Below are positions 55,485-63,832 of a stretch of DNA of 64,000 nucleotides, in pieces. The stretch is from Selenomonas sp. TAMA-11512. Lineage in GTDB: Bacteria > Bacillota > Negativicutes > Selenomonadales > Selenomonadaceae. Position numbers and translations under genes: made by a program. Position 1 is the first letter of the stretch. Every line of letters starts with the position of its first letter. The stretch lies in the NCBI RefSeq assembly GCF_037076525.1, contig NZ_AP029018.1, positions 2,340,501-2,404,500 on the forward strand. Reading direction: 5' to 3'. The notes below the pieces were generated by a model, which was not told where the DNA came from, did no database searches, and was given only the letters and a program-made list of their open reading frames with translations.

Positions 55485-56557
55485 CCGTCCTTGACCCAGC
55501 CGAGCCGCCGGCACATTGCATTAATCGAAGGAGCCAGCAGCGCGGGCAGAATAAAGGAGATCAGCAGGAGCCCCGTCCAGTCAAAGGGAGTGATCGCCGC
55601 TTTTGTGCCGGCGGATACGTCCGACACCCAGCCCGTGAAGACGCCGATCTGTCCGACGAGCCCGCACGTCCCCATGCCCGAAGACACGGCCGTGCCGTTC
55701 ATCTGCAGTTGAAAGACACACGTCGCGAGCGGACCCGTGATTGCGGACGTCAGGATCGGGGCGATCCAGATTCTCGGATTCTTGACGATATTCCCCATCT
55801 GCAGCATGGATGTCCCGAGGCCCTGCGAGATGAGACCGCCCACGCCGTTTTCACGGAAGGACTGCACGGCAAAGCCGATCATCTGCGCCGAGCACCCCGC
55901 CACGGCAGCACCGCCGGCAAGACCCGTCAGTCCCAACGCCGCGCAGATCGCCGCCGAAGAGATGGGCAGCGTCAGAGCGATGCCGACGATCACCGAGACC
56001 AGGATCCCCATGAGAAACGGCTGCAGCTCCGTAGCCCACATGATGAGCGCGCCCGTCTCCATGGCAAGCGCGCCCAGTGGCGGCGCCCACCATGCCGCCA
56101 GCCCGATTCCTACGCCGACCGTGACGAGCGGCGTCACGAGGATGTCCACCTTCGTCTCTCCGGCGACGAGCTTTCCAATCTCCGACGTCAGAATCGCGAC
56201 AAAGAGGACGGCGAGCGGCCCGCCGGCCCCGCCCAGAGCGTTCGTCGCGAAGCCGACCGTGATGAGCGAGAAGAGCACGAGCGGCGGGCAGCGAAGCGCA
56301 CGCCCGATAGCGACCGCCATCGCCGGCCCGCTCATCGCCATCGCGAGAGAGCCGACCGTATAGTCGTGCCCTCCGATATTCGCCACGACCTCTGTCAAGG
56401 CGCTTATTTCAAACAGCATCCCGATCGTGTTGATGATCGTACCGATCAGCAGGGAGCAGAAAAGCCCCTGCGCCATCGCTCCCAGCGCGTCGATCAGGTA
56501 TCGCTTCGCCGATATCTCGATGTCCTTCTTCCGTAGAAATGCCTTTATCTTCTCCAT
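55469..56557 (-). CDS. PTS-type membrane subunit IIC, no IIA or IIB nearby
   Basis: A 362-residue membrane protein with about ten hydrophobic helices. Seen are YLIDALGAMAQGLFCSLLIGTIINTIG, SLAMAMSGPAMAVAIGRALRCPPLVLFSLITVGFATNALGGAGGPLAVL and SAGTKAAITPFDWTGLLLISFILPALLAP, which match the PTS_EIIC_2 type. A true PTS needs IIA and IIB domains; neither is fused or adjacent, so it may work with distant partners or as a non-PTS transporter. Start 56557 has GGGGG 7 bases upstream, better than 56575. Confidence 0.82.
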   Translation of the reverse strand: MEKIKAFLRKKDIEISAKRYLIDALGAMAQGLFCSLLIGTIINTIGMLFEISALTEVVANIGGHDYTVGSLAMAMSGPAMAVAIGRALRCPPLVLFSLITVGFATNALGGAGGPLAVLFVAILTSEIGKLVAGETKVDILVTPLVTVGVGIGLAAWWAPPLGALAMETGALIMWATELQPFLMGILVSVIVGIALTLPISSAAICAALGLTGLAGGAAVAGCSAQMIGFAVQSFRENGVGGLISQGLGTSMLQMGNIVKNPRIWIAPILTSAITGPLATCVFQLQMNGTAVSSGMGTCGLVGQIGVFTGWVSDVSAGTKAAITPFDWTGLLLISFILPALLAPSINAMCRRLGWVKDGDMKL

Positions 56558-56785
56558 GGCACATCCCCCCCACATGATGCTCGTTTGCGTCTGCCGTCTC
56601 GCGGCGGATACGACTCCTATCGATTCTCTGTATGACTTCCATGTCTCCCTTCGATATCCCTTCCATAAAATTCAGATGCGTCACTTCATTTTCTTCTGTG
56701 CCGCTTCACCTTATAATCTATATCTATCTAAATTCTTGACGCCCTCATATTTCTCATATATAATTAATGGGATGATAATACTAAT
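56558..56785. other. Intergenic region between the PTS IIC gene and repeat copy D
   Basis: About 230 bp with no convincing reading frame. It must hold the leftward promoter of the PTS gene; AT-rich strings near 56715-56760 (tataatctatatctatctaaattct) are candidates, but no complete promoter is clear. Confidence 0.35.
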
Positions 56786-56953
56786 TTAAGGAAGCACTGA
56801 TAAATGCAACACAGCCATCTTGGTGCATCTTTTCCGCCCTCTCTTCGTCGGCAAATCCTCCACAGAGCACCACTCTGCGTTCGGGTTTCCTCCTTGATAG
56901 AACGAAAAATCTACACCAATCTGACAGACTTCATTTTATCAGCGCTTCCTTAA
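56786..56953 (-). mobile_element. MITE-like element, copy D (168 bp)
   Basis: Ends ttaaggaagcactgataaa and tttatcagcgcttccttaa. The reverse complement is almost the same as copy A over the full length, including the AAGGAGG and the central cagag-N5-ctctg hairpin. It inserts 25 bp before the ATG of the Cache-domain chemoreceptor. Confidence 0.8.
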
Positions 56954-56978
56954 TTTTCACGTGTGAAAGGATGATCGA

Positions 56979-59129
56979 ATGTCGACCAATTCGAACCTGC
57001 CCGAGCCGAGCAACAAGCGTGGGTTGGGCTTTCAGATCAATGCGGTTGTCTTCATTGGCGTCACCGTCATGATCACAATTCTCATGGGATTTGTGGGTTA
57101 CCAGTCCTATGAGACGATGATTGAAAGCGGTATCCGCGAGAAGTACAACGAAGCGGGCGCGCAGACCGCGCCGATCGAGACGCGCTTCGCCACCATCTAC
57201 CAGTCGGGCGAAAGCCTCTCCACGCGCGTCCATCAGCTCCTTGAGACGCCGATGGAATCGCGCAGCCGTGAGGATCTCGCCGAGGCGCTCCGCGCCGTCG
57301 TTCGCTCCAATGAAGACATCGTGGGCGCCGGTATCTGCTTCGAGCCGAACGCGTTTGACGGCAGGGATGCCGACTTTGTGAACACGCCCATGTCGGACGC
57401 TACGGGGCGCGCAATCCCCTATGCCAGCCAGGAAGAAAACGGGAATATCCTCATCGCTCCGCTGACGGGCTACGAAACGGACGAGTGGTACCAAGGGCCG
57501 CGCGCCTCGCAGAAGCTCGTCCTGACCGATCCCTATGAATACGAGATCGCCCCGGGCAAGAAGATCAACATGCTGACCATTGCCTTCCCTCTCATTGAAA
57601 ACGGACAATTCATCGGCGCGGTGACCGTTGACTTCGCCATGAGCCACTTCCAGGATGACATGATTGCAATCAGCTCGCCGGATAACTTCTTCGTCATCTT
57701 CACGACGAAGGGTACAGTTCTCGCCCACGGGCTGAAAGACGATTACCTTCTTCAAAATACCTATGAGCTTCTGGGCACCAGCCCGTCCGAGGGAGCAAAG
57801 TTCCTCGGCAAGGAGCTCTACTCGATGGAAAGAGTATCCCCCACATCGGGACAGACCTCGACCTACGTCTTCCGTCCCATCGAGCTGACGGGCATGGAGC
57901 AGCCTTGGGGCTCACTCGTCGTTACATCCAATACCGTATTCACTGAGGACGCCAAGCACCTCGTATTGGTCTCGGTCATCATTGCCGTCATCTGCGGCAT
58001 CGCGCTTGTACTCGCGCTCGCCTTCTTCGTGCGTCAGCGCTTCGCCGTCCCCATGCAGGAAATCGCGGACATGATCGAGCGCTTCTCCAAGCTTGACATC
58101 CGCCGCGAGAAAAACGCGCACCTCTACAAGTACGCGCCGCGCGGCGATGAGATCGGCAGTATCTTCCGCGCGTGCAGCCACATGGCAGTCTCGCTGCGTG
58201 AGATCATCGGCAAGATCAACGAAAGCTCCCAGTCCGTCGCGGCGACAAGCGAAGAGCTGACAGCGACGGCGCAGAGTACGGCGGACAGCGCGCGCAGCGT
58301 GTCCTCCGCCATCCACAACATCGCCGACGGTGCGTCGGGTCAGGCGCGCGATACGAATGAGGCCGTCACTCACCTCGACGAGGCGATGAACCTCTTCGAG
58401 GGCAATCAGATCATCCTGGACAAGATCAACAAGGGCTCCGCCTCCATCCGCGACCGCAAGGATGAAGGTCTGGCTTCCCTGCGCGACGCCATGCAGAAGT
58501 CCGAGGAGACAACGCGCGCCACAGAGGAAGTCGCACGCGTCGTCGATGAGACGAACAAGAGCGCCGAGCAGATCGAAGACGCGAGCCAGATGATCCAGTC
58601 CATCTCCGAGCAGACAAACCTCCTCGCGCTCAATGCCGCGATCGAGGCGGCGCGCGCCGGCGAAGCCGGGCGCGGCTTCAGCGTCGTTGCCGAGGAGATC
58701 CGCAAGCTCGCCGAGCAGAGCCGCAGCTTCACCGACGAGATCAACAGCATCATCGTCAGTCTGAAGGGCAAGGCGCAGGAAGCCGTCGATACGATGGAAA
58801 CGTCCAAGACGCTCGTCGAGGAGACGCGAAACAGCCTCGACATAACGCAGGAGAAATTCCGGCTCATCGATGAGGCCGTCGGGGAAACCGACACCGTCGT
58901 GCAGGAAATGAACCATGCGACGAGGGAACTCATGGACAAGACCAAATCCATCACGAAGATCGTCAGCGGTCTTTCCGCCGTCGCGAAGGAAAATGCCTCT
59001 GCCAGCGAAGCGGGCAACAGCGCTGTAGAGTCGCAGACCTACTCCCTGCAAAATCTCGCCGAGGCGAGCGAAGGTCTTGCCGATGTCGCGACGAGCTTGC
59101 AGGGAGAGATCGGAAAATTCCAGGTCTGA
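56979..59129 (+). CDS. Methyl-accepting chemotaxis protein with dCache sensor
   Basis: A 716-residue chemoreceptor. First transmembrane helix at about 15-38 ([24 protein letters not shown]); periplasmic dCache_1 domain to about 325 ([64 protein letters not shown]); second helix near 328-350 ([25 protein letters not shown]); HAMP-like linker; signalling domain with tip [43 protein letters not shown]. It senses small molecules such as amino acids or carboxylates, ligand unknown. AAAGGA precedes the ATG. Confidence 0.95.
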   Translation: MSTNSNLPEPSNKRGLGFQINAVVFIGVTVMITILMGFVGYQSYETMIESGIREKYNEAGAQTAPIETRFATIYQSGESLSTRVHQLLETPMESRSREDLAEALRAVVRSNEDIVGAGICFEPNAFDGRDADFVNTPMSDATGRAIPYASQEENGNILIAPLTGYETDEWYQGPRASQKLVLTDPYEYEIAPGKKINMLTIAFPLIENGQFIGAVTVDFAMSHFQDDMIAISSPDNFFVIFTTKGTVLAHGLKDDYLLQNTYELLGTSPSEGAKFLGKELYSMERVSPTSGQTSTYVFRPIELTGMEQPWGSLVVTSNTVFTEDAKHLVLVSVIIAVICGIALVLALAFFVRQRFAVPMQEIADMIERFSKLDIRREKNAHLYKYAPRGDEIGSIFRACSHMAVSLREIIGKINESSQSVAATSEELTATAQSTADSARSVSSAIHNIADGASGQARDTNEAVTHLDEAMNLFEGNQIILDKINKGSASIRDRKDEGLASLRDAMQKSEETTRATEEVARVVDETNKSAEQIEDASQMIQSISEQTNLLALNAAIEAARAGEAGRGFSVVAEEIRKLAEQSRSFTDEINSIIVSLKGKAQEAVDTMETSKTLVEETRNSLDITQEKFRLIDEAVGETDTVVQEMNHATRELMDKTKSITKIVSGLSAVAKENASASEAGNSAVESQTYSLQNLAEASEGLADVATSLQGEIGKFQV

Positions 59130-59218
59130 TCCTCCGGCATCCACATGGAAAACGGTCTCTGAAAAACAGGGCACACCCGCAAGAGGACAGTGTGCCGCAA
59201 TACATTGTAAAACACCTG

Positions 59219-59248
59219 TACCGCCGGCTGCATACACAGCCGGCGGTA
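59219..59248 (+). terminator. Terminator after the Cache-domain MCP
   Basis: taccgccggctg (59219-59230) pairs with cagccggcggta (59237-59248) around a 6-base loop, followed by tttgt on the plus strand. Confidence 0.65.
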
Positions 59249-59272
59249 TTTGTATGCTGCTGCGCATGAAAA

Positions 59273-59310
59273 TGCCCCCAAGCAGGCCGTGAAAGCCTGT
59301 TTGGGGGCAG
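59273..59310 (-). terminator. Terminator of the LCM-type methyltransferase unit
   Basis: tgcccccaagcaggc (59273-59287) pairs with gcctgtttgggggca (59296-59310) with one mismatch or wobble. On the minus strand it is followed by TTTTC. It lies about 45 bases past the small frame at 59356. Confidence 0.7.
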
Positions 59311-59355
59311 CATAGCAGATGCGGCAGCCTCTGCTTATATTTCCATGTAAAGTCG

Positions 59356-59463
59356 TTAGAGCTTGAAGCGTGCAACGCTGTTTTCATCCAACAGCTTCAA
59401 AATCTTGCGCAAATCTTGTGCATCCAGATTGCGGTGAATTTTCTCCGAGCCCCGGCGCATCAT
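59356..59463 (-). CDS. 35-residue frame coupled to the methyltransferase, possibly an AccB-like fragment
   Basis: The ATG at 59463-59461 overlaps the methyltransferase TGA (59462-59460) as ATGA. The peptide MMRRGSEKIHRNLDAQDLRKIL...VARFKL has a strong amphipathic helix. LRKILKLLDENSVARFKL recalls the N-terminal helix of biotin carboxyl carrier proteins, but it stops there. It may be a real small protein, a remnant or chance. Confidence 0.3.
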   Translation of the reverse strand: MMRRGSEKIHRNLDAQDLRKILKLLDENSVARFKL

Positions 59464-60272
59464 TGATCCAGCCGCAGATGAATCATCTTGACCATGCGGA
59501 AGAGATCCGAAATCACCATGGTCGCTTTCGTGGTGAGGCTGAGACCCGACTTGTCGATCCTGCTGTAGTACGCCTCCTCGGAGAGGACGGTGATCCCCCG
59601 CCCCGCCTTGGATGCAAGCTCCGCGGCGGAGTTCACGAAGAAGAACATCTTCGCGTCCGCATGCCCGACCTTCTTCATCCATGTCTTTCGCATCATGCGC
59701 ATACCTCGCTCATGGACAGCGTCGAAGACGAGCTCGATGCTGCCGTAAGCGCGGAGCATCGTAAGCAGAGCAAGTACGCGGCTTTCTTCGAAATAATAGA
59801 AGAGCCCCCCGGCGGTCACAAGCAGCGGGACATCGCCGATTTCTCGGCGGATTCGCGTGATCCACGCGTCCGAAAACGCGTCCGACGCAATGTATATTTC
59901 TCTGTCCGATTCCGGCAGAAGCGTTTTCCTGTACGCAATCACATGCGGCAAATCCACGTCATACCACTTCGTCCCGCCGTTGTCACAGCGCTGAAACGCC
60001 GTCTCGATGCCGCAGCCCAGCTGCACGACGACGCCCTCCGGCCGGCGCGCGAGGAAGTCTTTGATACAGCGATCCATATTGGCGCTGCGGGATGCGGATG
60101 CCAGATATGTATATTGGCTTTGCGTATCCCCGGAGGTGACTTCTTCCGGCAGCTTGCCCTTCAGCGCAAGCGCCGCCGGGTCATAAAGGATACGAGGGAA
60201 GTTCTCGCTCGCGTAGATTCTTCCGAGCATAGGCACAAACAGCGTGCTTTCCACCGTCCCCAACATCGGCAT
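59460..60272 (-). CDS. LCM-family class I methyltransferase
   Basis: A 270-residue SAM-dependent methyltransferase of the leucine carboxyl methyltransferase/O-methyltransferase family. Seen are VVQLGCGIETAFQRCDNGGTKWYDVDLPHVIAYRKTLLPES, LLVTAGGLFYYFEES and SIELVFDAVHERGM. Bacterial members often modify polyketides or small molecules, but no biosynthetic genes are near. GGAG is 5 bases before ATG 60272; an in-frame GTG at 60278 overlaps that site. Confidence 0.85.
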   Translation of the reverse strand: MPMLGTVESTLFVPMLGRIYASENFPRILYDPAALALKGKLPEEVTSGDTQSQYTYLASASRSANMDRCIKDFLARRPEGVVVQLGCGIETAFQRCDNGGTKWYDVDLPHVIAYRKTLLPESDREIYIASDAFSDAWITRIRREIGDVPLLVTAGGLFYYFEESRVLALLTMLRAYGSIELVFDAVHERGMRMMRKTWMKKVGHADAKMFFFVNSAAELASKAGRGITVLSEEAYYSRIDKSGLSLTTKATMVISDLFRMVKMIHLRLDQ

Positions 60273-60288
60273 ATGCACTCCGCCTTTC

Positions 60289-60361
60289 CTAGGGAAACGC
60301 TGATAAAATGAAGTCTGTCAGATTGGTATAGATTTTTCGTTCTGTCAAGGAGGCAACCCTA
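60289..60361 (+). repeat. Truncated MITE-like element, copy E (left half only)
   Basis: agggaaacgctgataaaatgaagtctgtcagattgg...gtcaaggaggcaa matches copies A and D closely for about 68 bp and then ends at the Crp/Fnr gene's TAG (60361-60359). Its right half is lost. The junction suggests the deletion shares an end with the gene. Confidence 0.75.
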
Positions 60362-61039
60362 GATGCACTCCTCCAGGAGCGCTCGATCGACAATGCGGAT
60401 CTCGCGTCCATGCAGCTCCAAAATCCCCTCTTTCTGCATGGCGCCCAGCTCCCTCGAAAGCGCGGGACGCGAGACGGCGAGATAGATGGCTGTCGTCTCC
60501 CGCGACTCCTTGAGATGGACGATGCCGTCTGTCGCCGGCTGCAGGAGAAGATAGCGGGCAATCTTTCCGCGCAGAGTGCCCGAGGCAAGTACCTTGATCA
60601 TGTTGTTCATCTGATACGCCTTGTTCGCGAAATCCTTGAGCAGGTTCTTCTGCAAACGGAATCCGAGCGGACTGCCCTCCTCCGCCTGAAAGATGCTGCG
60701 GTCAATCTCCAAGATTTCCGCCGCAGTCAGCGCCATCGTATACATATCGTACTCCTGCTTTTCGATGAAGAGATAGATTTCACCGAACATGGAGCCCGGC
60801 TTTCTGATCTCACCGATGAAGATCTGTCGTCCCTGATACGTGTCCTTGAGGATACGGATGGTTCCCGAGAGCAGCAGATAGAGCTTTTGCGGCGTATCGC
60901 CCTCGTAGAAAATGATTTCATCCTTCCTGTATTTCTTGAGATTCACCGCGGATGAAGCCAGGATCTTCCGTATCTCCTCCACCGTAAACCCATGCATCAG
61001 ACTTGTCGTCCGGAGAGCGTTCAGAATGTTTTCCTGCAC
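60359..61039 (-). CDS. Crp/Fnr family transcriptional regulator
   Basis: A 226-residue regulator. The cyclic-nucleotide-like beta-roll is at about 20-130 (FYEGDTPQKLYLLLSGTIRILKDTYQGRQIFIGEIRKPGSMFGEIYLF), the dimer helix near 135-165, and a winged HTH_Crp at the end (SRETTAIYLAVSRPALSRELGAMQKEGILELHG). It has no N-terminal cysteine cluster, so it is not a 4Fe-4S Fnr; the ligand is unknown. The start is GTG at 61039 with GGGAG 8 bases upstream; GTG 61048 is too close to that site. The 3' end abuts a truncated repeat. Confidence 0.9.
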   Translation of the reverse strand: MQENILNALRTTSLMHGFTVEEIRKILASSAVNLKKYRKDEIIFYEGDTPQKLYLLLSGTIRILKDTYQGRQIFIGEIRKPGSMFGEIYLFIEKQEYDMYTMALTAAEILEIDRSIFQAEEGSPLGFRLQKNLLKDFANKAYQMNNMIKVLASGTLRGKIARYLLLQPATDGIVHLKESRETTAIYLAVSRPALSRELGAMQKEGILELHGREIRIVDRALLEECI

Positions 61040-61131
61040 ACCGGTCACTCCCTTCTGTCCGGCAGGCTTCTAATATATATTCATTCTCAATCATAGCATA
61101 CCGGGGCGAAAAATGCAAAAGACCCCTTTCA

Positions 61132-62019
61132 TCATAAGATGCGCAGATATGTGTCCAAGCGCGCGTTGATGTATCCCGCGAGCAGCGTTTCCATCGCGGA
61201 TAGAGTGTGCTTTGCTTGGTATTCGTCAAAGGCTCTGTAATAGGCGGCGCGGTCGGTAAACTTGATGTCGATCGGCGGATATCCCGCTTTCACCAGCTCC
61301 AGATTGATCAAAAGGCGGCCCGTTCTCCCGTTTCCGTCAATAAACGGATGGATCCCTTCAAACTCGATATGGAAGCGGGCGAGCTTCGTCACGATGTGCT
61401 CGCTGCTGCCATGGAAGGCTTCCAATAGCTGCTCCATTTTCGGTGCGATGAGATATGGCTGTACAGTCTCATGCAGCGCGCCCATGATGCGCACGGGCAC
61501 TTTGCGATAGACGCCGCGATCTTCCTTTTTATCCGCGAGGACGAGGCAGTGAAGCTCCTTGATGACGCGTTCACTCATGGGGACTTGCTCCGCGACGAGC
61601 TCACGCACATACAGAAAGGCCTCCTTGTGCCCGACGGCTTCCAGGTGGTCTTTCAGCGGCTTTTTGTCGATAGTCAGCCCGCGCAGGACAAGGTCGGTTT
61701 CCCGCAGGGTCAGTGTATTGCCTTCAATCGCTGTGGAGTTGTAGGTGTACTCCACAATGAATTCTTCACTGAGACGCTCGCGTTCGCCCTCCGTCAACGG
61801 ACGCCTCTTATCGAGCTCCGCCTTCTTGCGCTCGATCTGCGCGAGAAGGCTTTCTCTTGATTTGCGGCGTGCATCGGAAGGCTTTTGGGCGTCGGCGGGG
61901 ATTCTCCATCCTCGCCCTTCCTGATGCGCGCCGGGAATTTTACCCTCCGCGCAGAGCACACGGATTCGGCGGTCTGAAACACCCCACTTTTCCGCTGCCT
62001 GCTTGACTGTAATAAACAT
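61132..62019 (-). CDS. Fic-domain AMP transferase with N-terminal HTH
   Basis: A 295-residue protein. Residues 1-45 form a MerR/excisionase-like HTH (FITVKQAAEKWGVSDRRIRVLCAEGKIPGAHQEGRGW). The inhibitory helix motif (S/T)xxxE(G/N) is at S95-TAI-E99-G100, so this is a class II self-inhibited Fic. The active site HPFIDGNGRTGR spans 224-235 with all key residues. It would AMPylate a protein target, with E99 holding it inactive. The start at 62019 has GGAGG 7 bases upstream. No separate antitoxin is seen. Confidence 0.93.
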   Translation of the reverse strand: MFITVKQAAEKWGVSDRRIRVLCAEGKIPGAHQEGRGWRIPADAQKPSDARRKSRESLLAQIERKKAELDKRRPLTEGERERLSEEFIVEYTYNSTAIEGNTLTLRETDLVLRGLTIDKKPLKDHLEAVGHKEAFLYVRELVAEQVPMSERVIKELHCLVLADKKEDRGVYRKVPVRIMGALHETVQPYLIAPKMEQLLEAFHGSSEHIVTKLARFHIEFEGIHPFIDGNGRTGRLLINLELVKAGYPPIDIKFTDRAAYYRAFDEYQAKHTLSAMETLLAGYINARLDTYLRIL

Positions 62020-62039
62020 AATTGCTCCTCCCGTTTTCC

Positions 62040-62334
62040 TCATTATGCCATTTTATCGGAACGACAGCAAGCGCATCGGAATAATATTTTCTGTTTTATC
62101 GGAATAATATGCTGATAATAATGTAGTCTGACGAATTTGCGTACGTTTTTCCTTTACCTATGGTAAAAATCCTTTTATAAAGATATTTCTTTTTGACGGC
62201 ATTCCTAGTATAATAGGGACAAGAGATAAAAAACGCAGACTGCTGTGGACGCGTTTCTTCGCGCCAAGGCAAGCGCATTGATTCCCGGCAGAAAGACCGA
62301 AGATAATGCACTCTATGACAGGCAGGTGACGATC
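62040..62334 (+). repeat. Upstream half of a duplicated locus (copy 1)
   Basis: tcattatgccatttt...agcaagcgcatc at 62040-62078 recurs at 63629-63666, and the two regions stay similar in order through the start of the following secreted-protein gene (62335 and 63833). The leader of copy 1 contains tataat at 62209-62214 but no clear -35. Confidence 0.6.
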
Positions 62335-62667
62335 ATGAAAAAACTGACAACCATATTTATCCTGCTGTTCCTGTTCGCCATGACACTGCCGGCGACGGCG
62401 GCATCTGTCATCAATCAGGACGGCTATTACAAGGGCTTTCGGATGAGCGGCAGGGTGAGGATCGTGGAGAGTTTTCCCGATATCCGAGTCCAAAAGGTAC
62501 ATTCCTTTCCTGATCTCCGCGTGAAGGTAGTGAACTCCTTCCCGAACAATATCGGAGAGTGGATGTTCGTGGACAGCTTTGAGGATTTCACGATTCAGTT
62601 CGTGGATAGTTTTCCCGACATCCGAGTTCAGTTTGTGACGTCGTTTCCGGGCGTGGATATGAACTGA
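62335..62667 (+). CDS. Small secreted protein with 11-residue SFPD repeats
   Basis: A 110-residue protein with a clear signal peptide (KKLTTIFILLFLFAMTLPATAA, cleavage likely after ATA-A). The mature part contains units SFPDIRVQKVH, SFPDLRVKVVN, a longer SFPNN unit, SFEDFTIQFVD, SFPDIRVQFVT and a final SFPG, that is, an 11-residue period with alternating hydrophobic positions, suggesting a small beta-solenoid. I do not recognise a named family. AGGTG precedes the ATG at 62335. A hairpin terminator follows, and a decayed paralogue lies 1.5 kb downstream. Confidence 0.8.
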   Translation: MKKLTTIFILLFLFAMTLPATAASVINQDGYYKGFRMSGRVRIVESFPDIRVQKVHSFPDLRVKVVNSFPNNIGEWMFVDSFEDFTIQFVDSFPDIRVQFVTSFPGVDMN

Positions 62668-62697
62668 GGCAAAGATCGTATATTTTTCATGTATGAC

Positions 62698-62740
62698 AAA
62701 TCCCTCCTGCTGCGGTTTTCTTCCGCAGCAGGAGGGATTT
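62698..62740 (+). terminator. Strong terminator after the SFPD-repeat gene
   Basis: An 18-bp stem (aaatccctcctgctgcgg / ccgcagcaggagggattt) with a 7-base loop, followed by ctatgtg. It lies between the convergent SFPD and PepSY genes. Confidence 0.8.
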
Positions 62741-62812
62741 CTATGTGCTGTCCGTATTCTTGTGTATCCCGCCCATGTCACGCGGCGCAGAATCCCTATG
62801 AAGGGAGCCGCA

Positions 62813-63442
62813 TCAGTCGCGGTCGACTTCCTTCTTGAGGATGACGCCGTCGGCGGCGCGCACCGTATACTCATACTCCTCGGCGCCGCTCTTGAGCTCG
62901 ATGGAGTAGACGAGCTCGCTCATCTTCGTATGCAGCTCCAGCTCATAACGGTCGAGGCTGTCCAGCGCGAGGCCCGCATCCGAGAGAGCTGTCGAGAGCG
63001 CTCTCGCATCACCGACAACGGAGTAGTCGCTGATGACGAGCTTCGTGCGCGGATGCTTCCACGACGATTCCCGCACGCTGATGAGCTCGCCTGTCCTGGC
63101 ATCGAAATCCATGTCGATGCCGCGCTCATTCGTCTCCAGCTCCACCTTGTAGAGCGGCATGTAGCCGCGGCTGTCGAACTTGATCTCGTAGTTCGTCAGC
63201 GCTCTCTCTTTGAGCCCCGACTCGGCAATTGCCTTCGCCTTGATCTCCTCGTAGCTGACAAAGCCCTCTGCCGCCTCGGCTACGGACATCGAGGGAAGCT
63301 GTCTTTCGACAGCGGCAATCGGCGCGGAAATCACGGACACCGCAGGTGCCGCCTGCTCTTGAAAAAGCCCCGCCACGAAGACGCCGAGCGCACCAAAACT
63401 CAAAACTCCGACCACGGGAGCTGCAATCTTCCATTTTTTCAT
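62813..63442 (-). CDS. PepSY domain secreted/anchored protein
   Basis: A 209-residue protein with an N-terminal hydrophobic signal-anchor (KKWKIAAPVVGVLSFGALGVFVAGLF). Two PepSY-like segments follow: SYEEIKAKAIAESGLKERALTNYEIKFDSRGYMPLYKVELETNERGIDMDFDARTGELISV and a weaker second (ALSTALSDAGLALDSLDRYELELHTKMSELVYSIELKSGAEEYEYTVRAADGVIL). PepSY domains often inhibit or regulate peptidases or act in envelope sensing. GAGGAG is upstream of the ATG. Convergent with the SFPD-repeat gene. Confidence 0.88.
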   Translation of the reverse strand: MKKWKIAAPVVGVLSFGALGVFVAGLFQEQAAPAVSVISAPIAAVERQLPSMSVAEAAEGFVSYEEIKAKAIAESGLKERALTNYEIKFDSRGYMPLYKVELETNERGIDMDFDARTGELISVRESSWKHPRTKLVISDYSVVGDARALSTALSDAGLALDSLDRYELELHTKMSELVYSIELKSGAEEYEYTVRAADGVILKKEVDRD

Positions 63443-63683
63443 CTTCCTATTCTCCTCTCATCGTATCGATTCGTGTTGACCGCTTGCTTCAACATGCCTT
63501 CATCATATCGTGCCGCGCTAAAAGGACGATAACGAACAGATAAACAAATGCTAAACTTTTTCGTCAGCATACATTTTCCGCCCTCGACCATCCCTGCGTA
63601 CAGCGTGGGTTTTTCCTCTCCTTTCTATCATTATGCCATTTTCCTGAAATAATAGCAAGCGCATCAAATACCATGCGCGTCTT

Positions 63684-63706
63684 ATCAATTTATCAGCGCT
63701 TCCCTT
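63684..63706 (-). repeat. Fragment of the MITE-like element end
   Basis: tttatcagcgcttccctt matches one terminal repeat of the family except for one base. It lies in the leader of the decayed SFPD paralogue. Confidence 0.4.
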
Positions 63707-63750
63707 GAATTTTTGGTAACCAAATGAGAATTGTTTTGCGCAACTGTTTT

Positions 63751-63779
63751 TTGACAACATCCTTCGGATAATAGATAAT
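63751..63779 (+). promoter_or_regulatory. Sigma-A-type promoter of the second SFPD-locus copy
   Basis: TTGACA (63751-63756), a 17-base spacer and GATAAT (63774-63779). This is the best -35/-10 pair in the window. It lies about 50 bases before the ATG at 63833. Confidence 0.65.
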
Positions 63780-63832
63780 AGGGAAGGTCTTAACCATTCG
63801 TGCTGTTCTAAGGAGGTGATCGGAGAGAGAAA

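Noticed and set aside
62158-62874. A 238-codon minus-strand frame over the SFPD-repeat gene
   Set aside because: It runs through the terminator hairpin and opposite a gene with a clear signal peptide. No ribosome site or domain.
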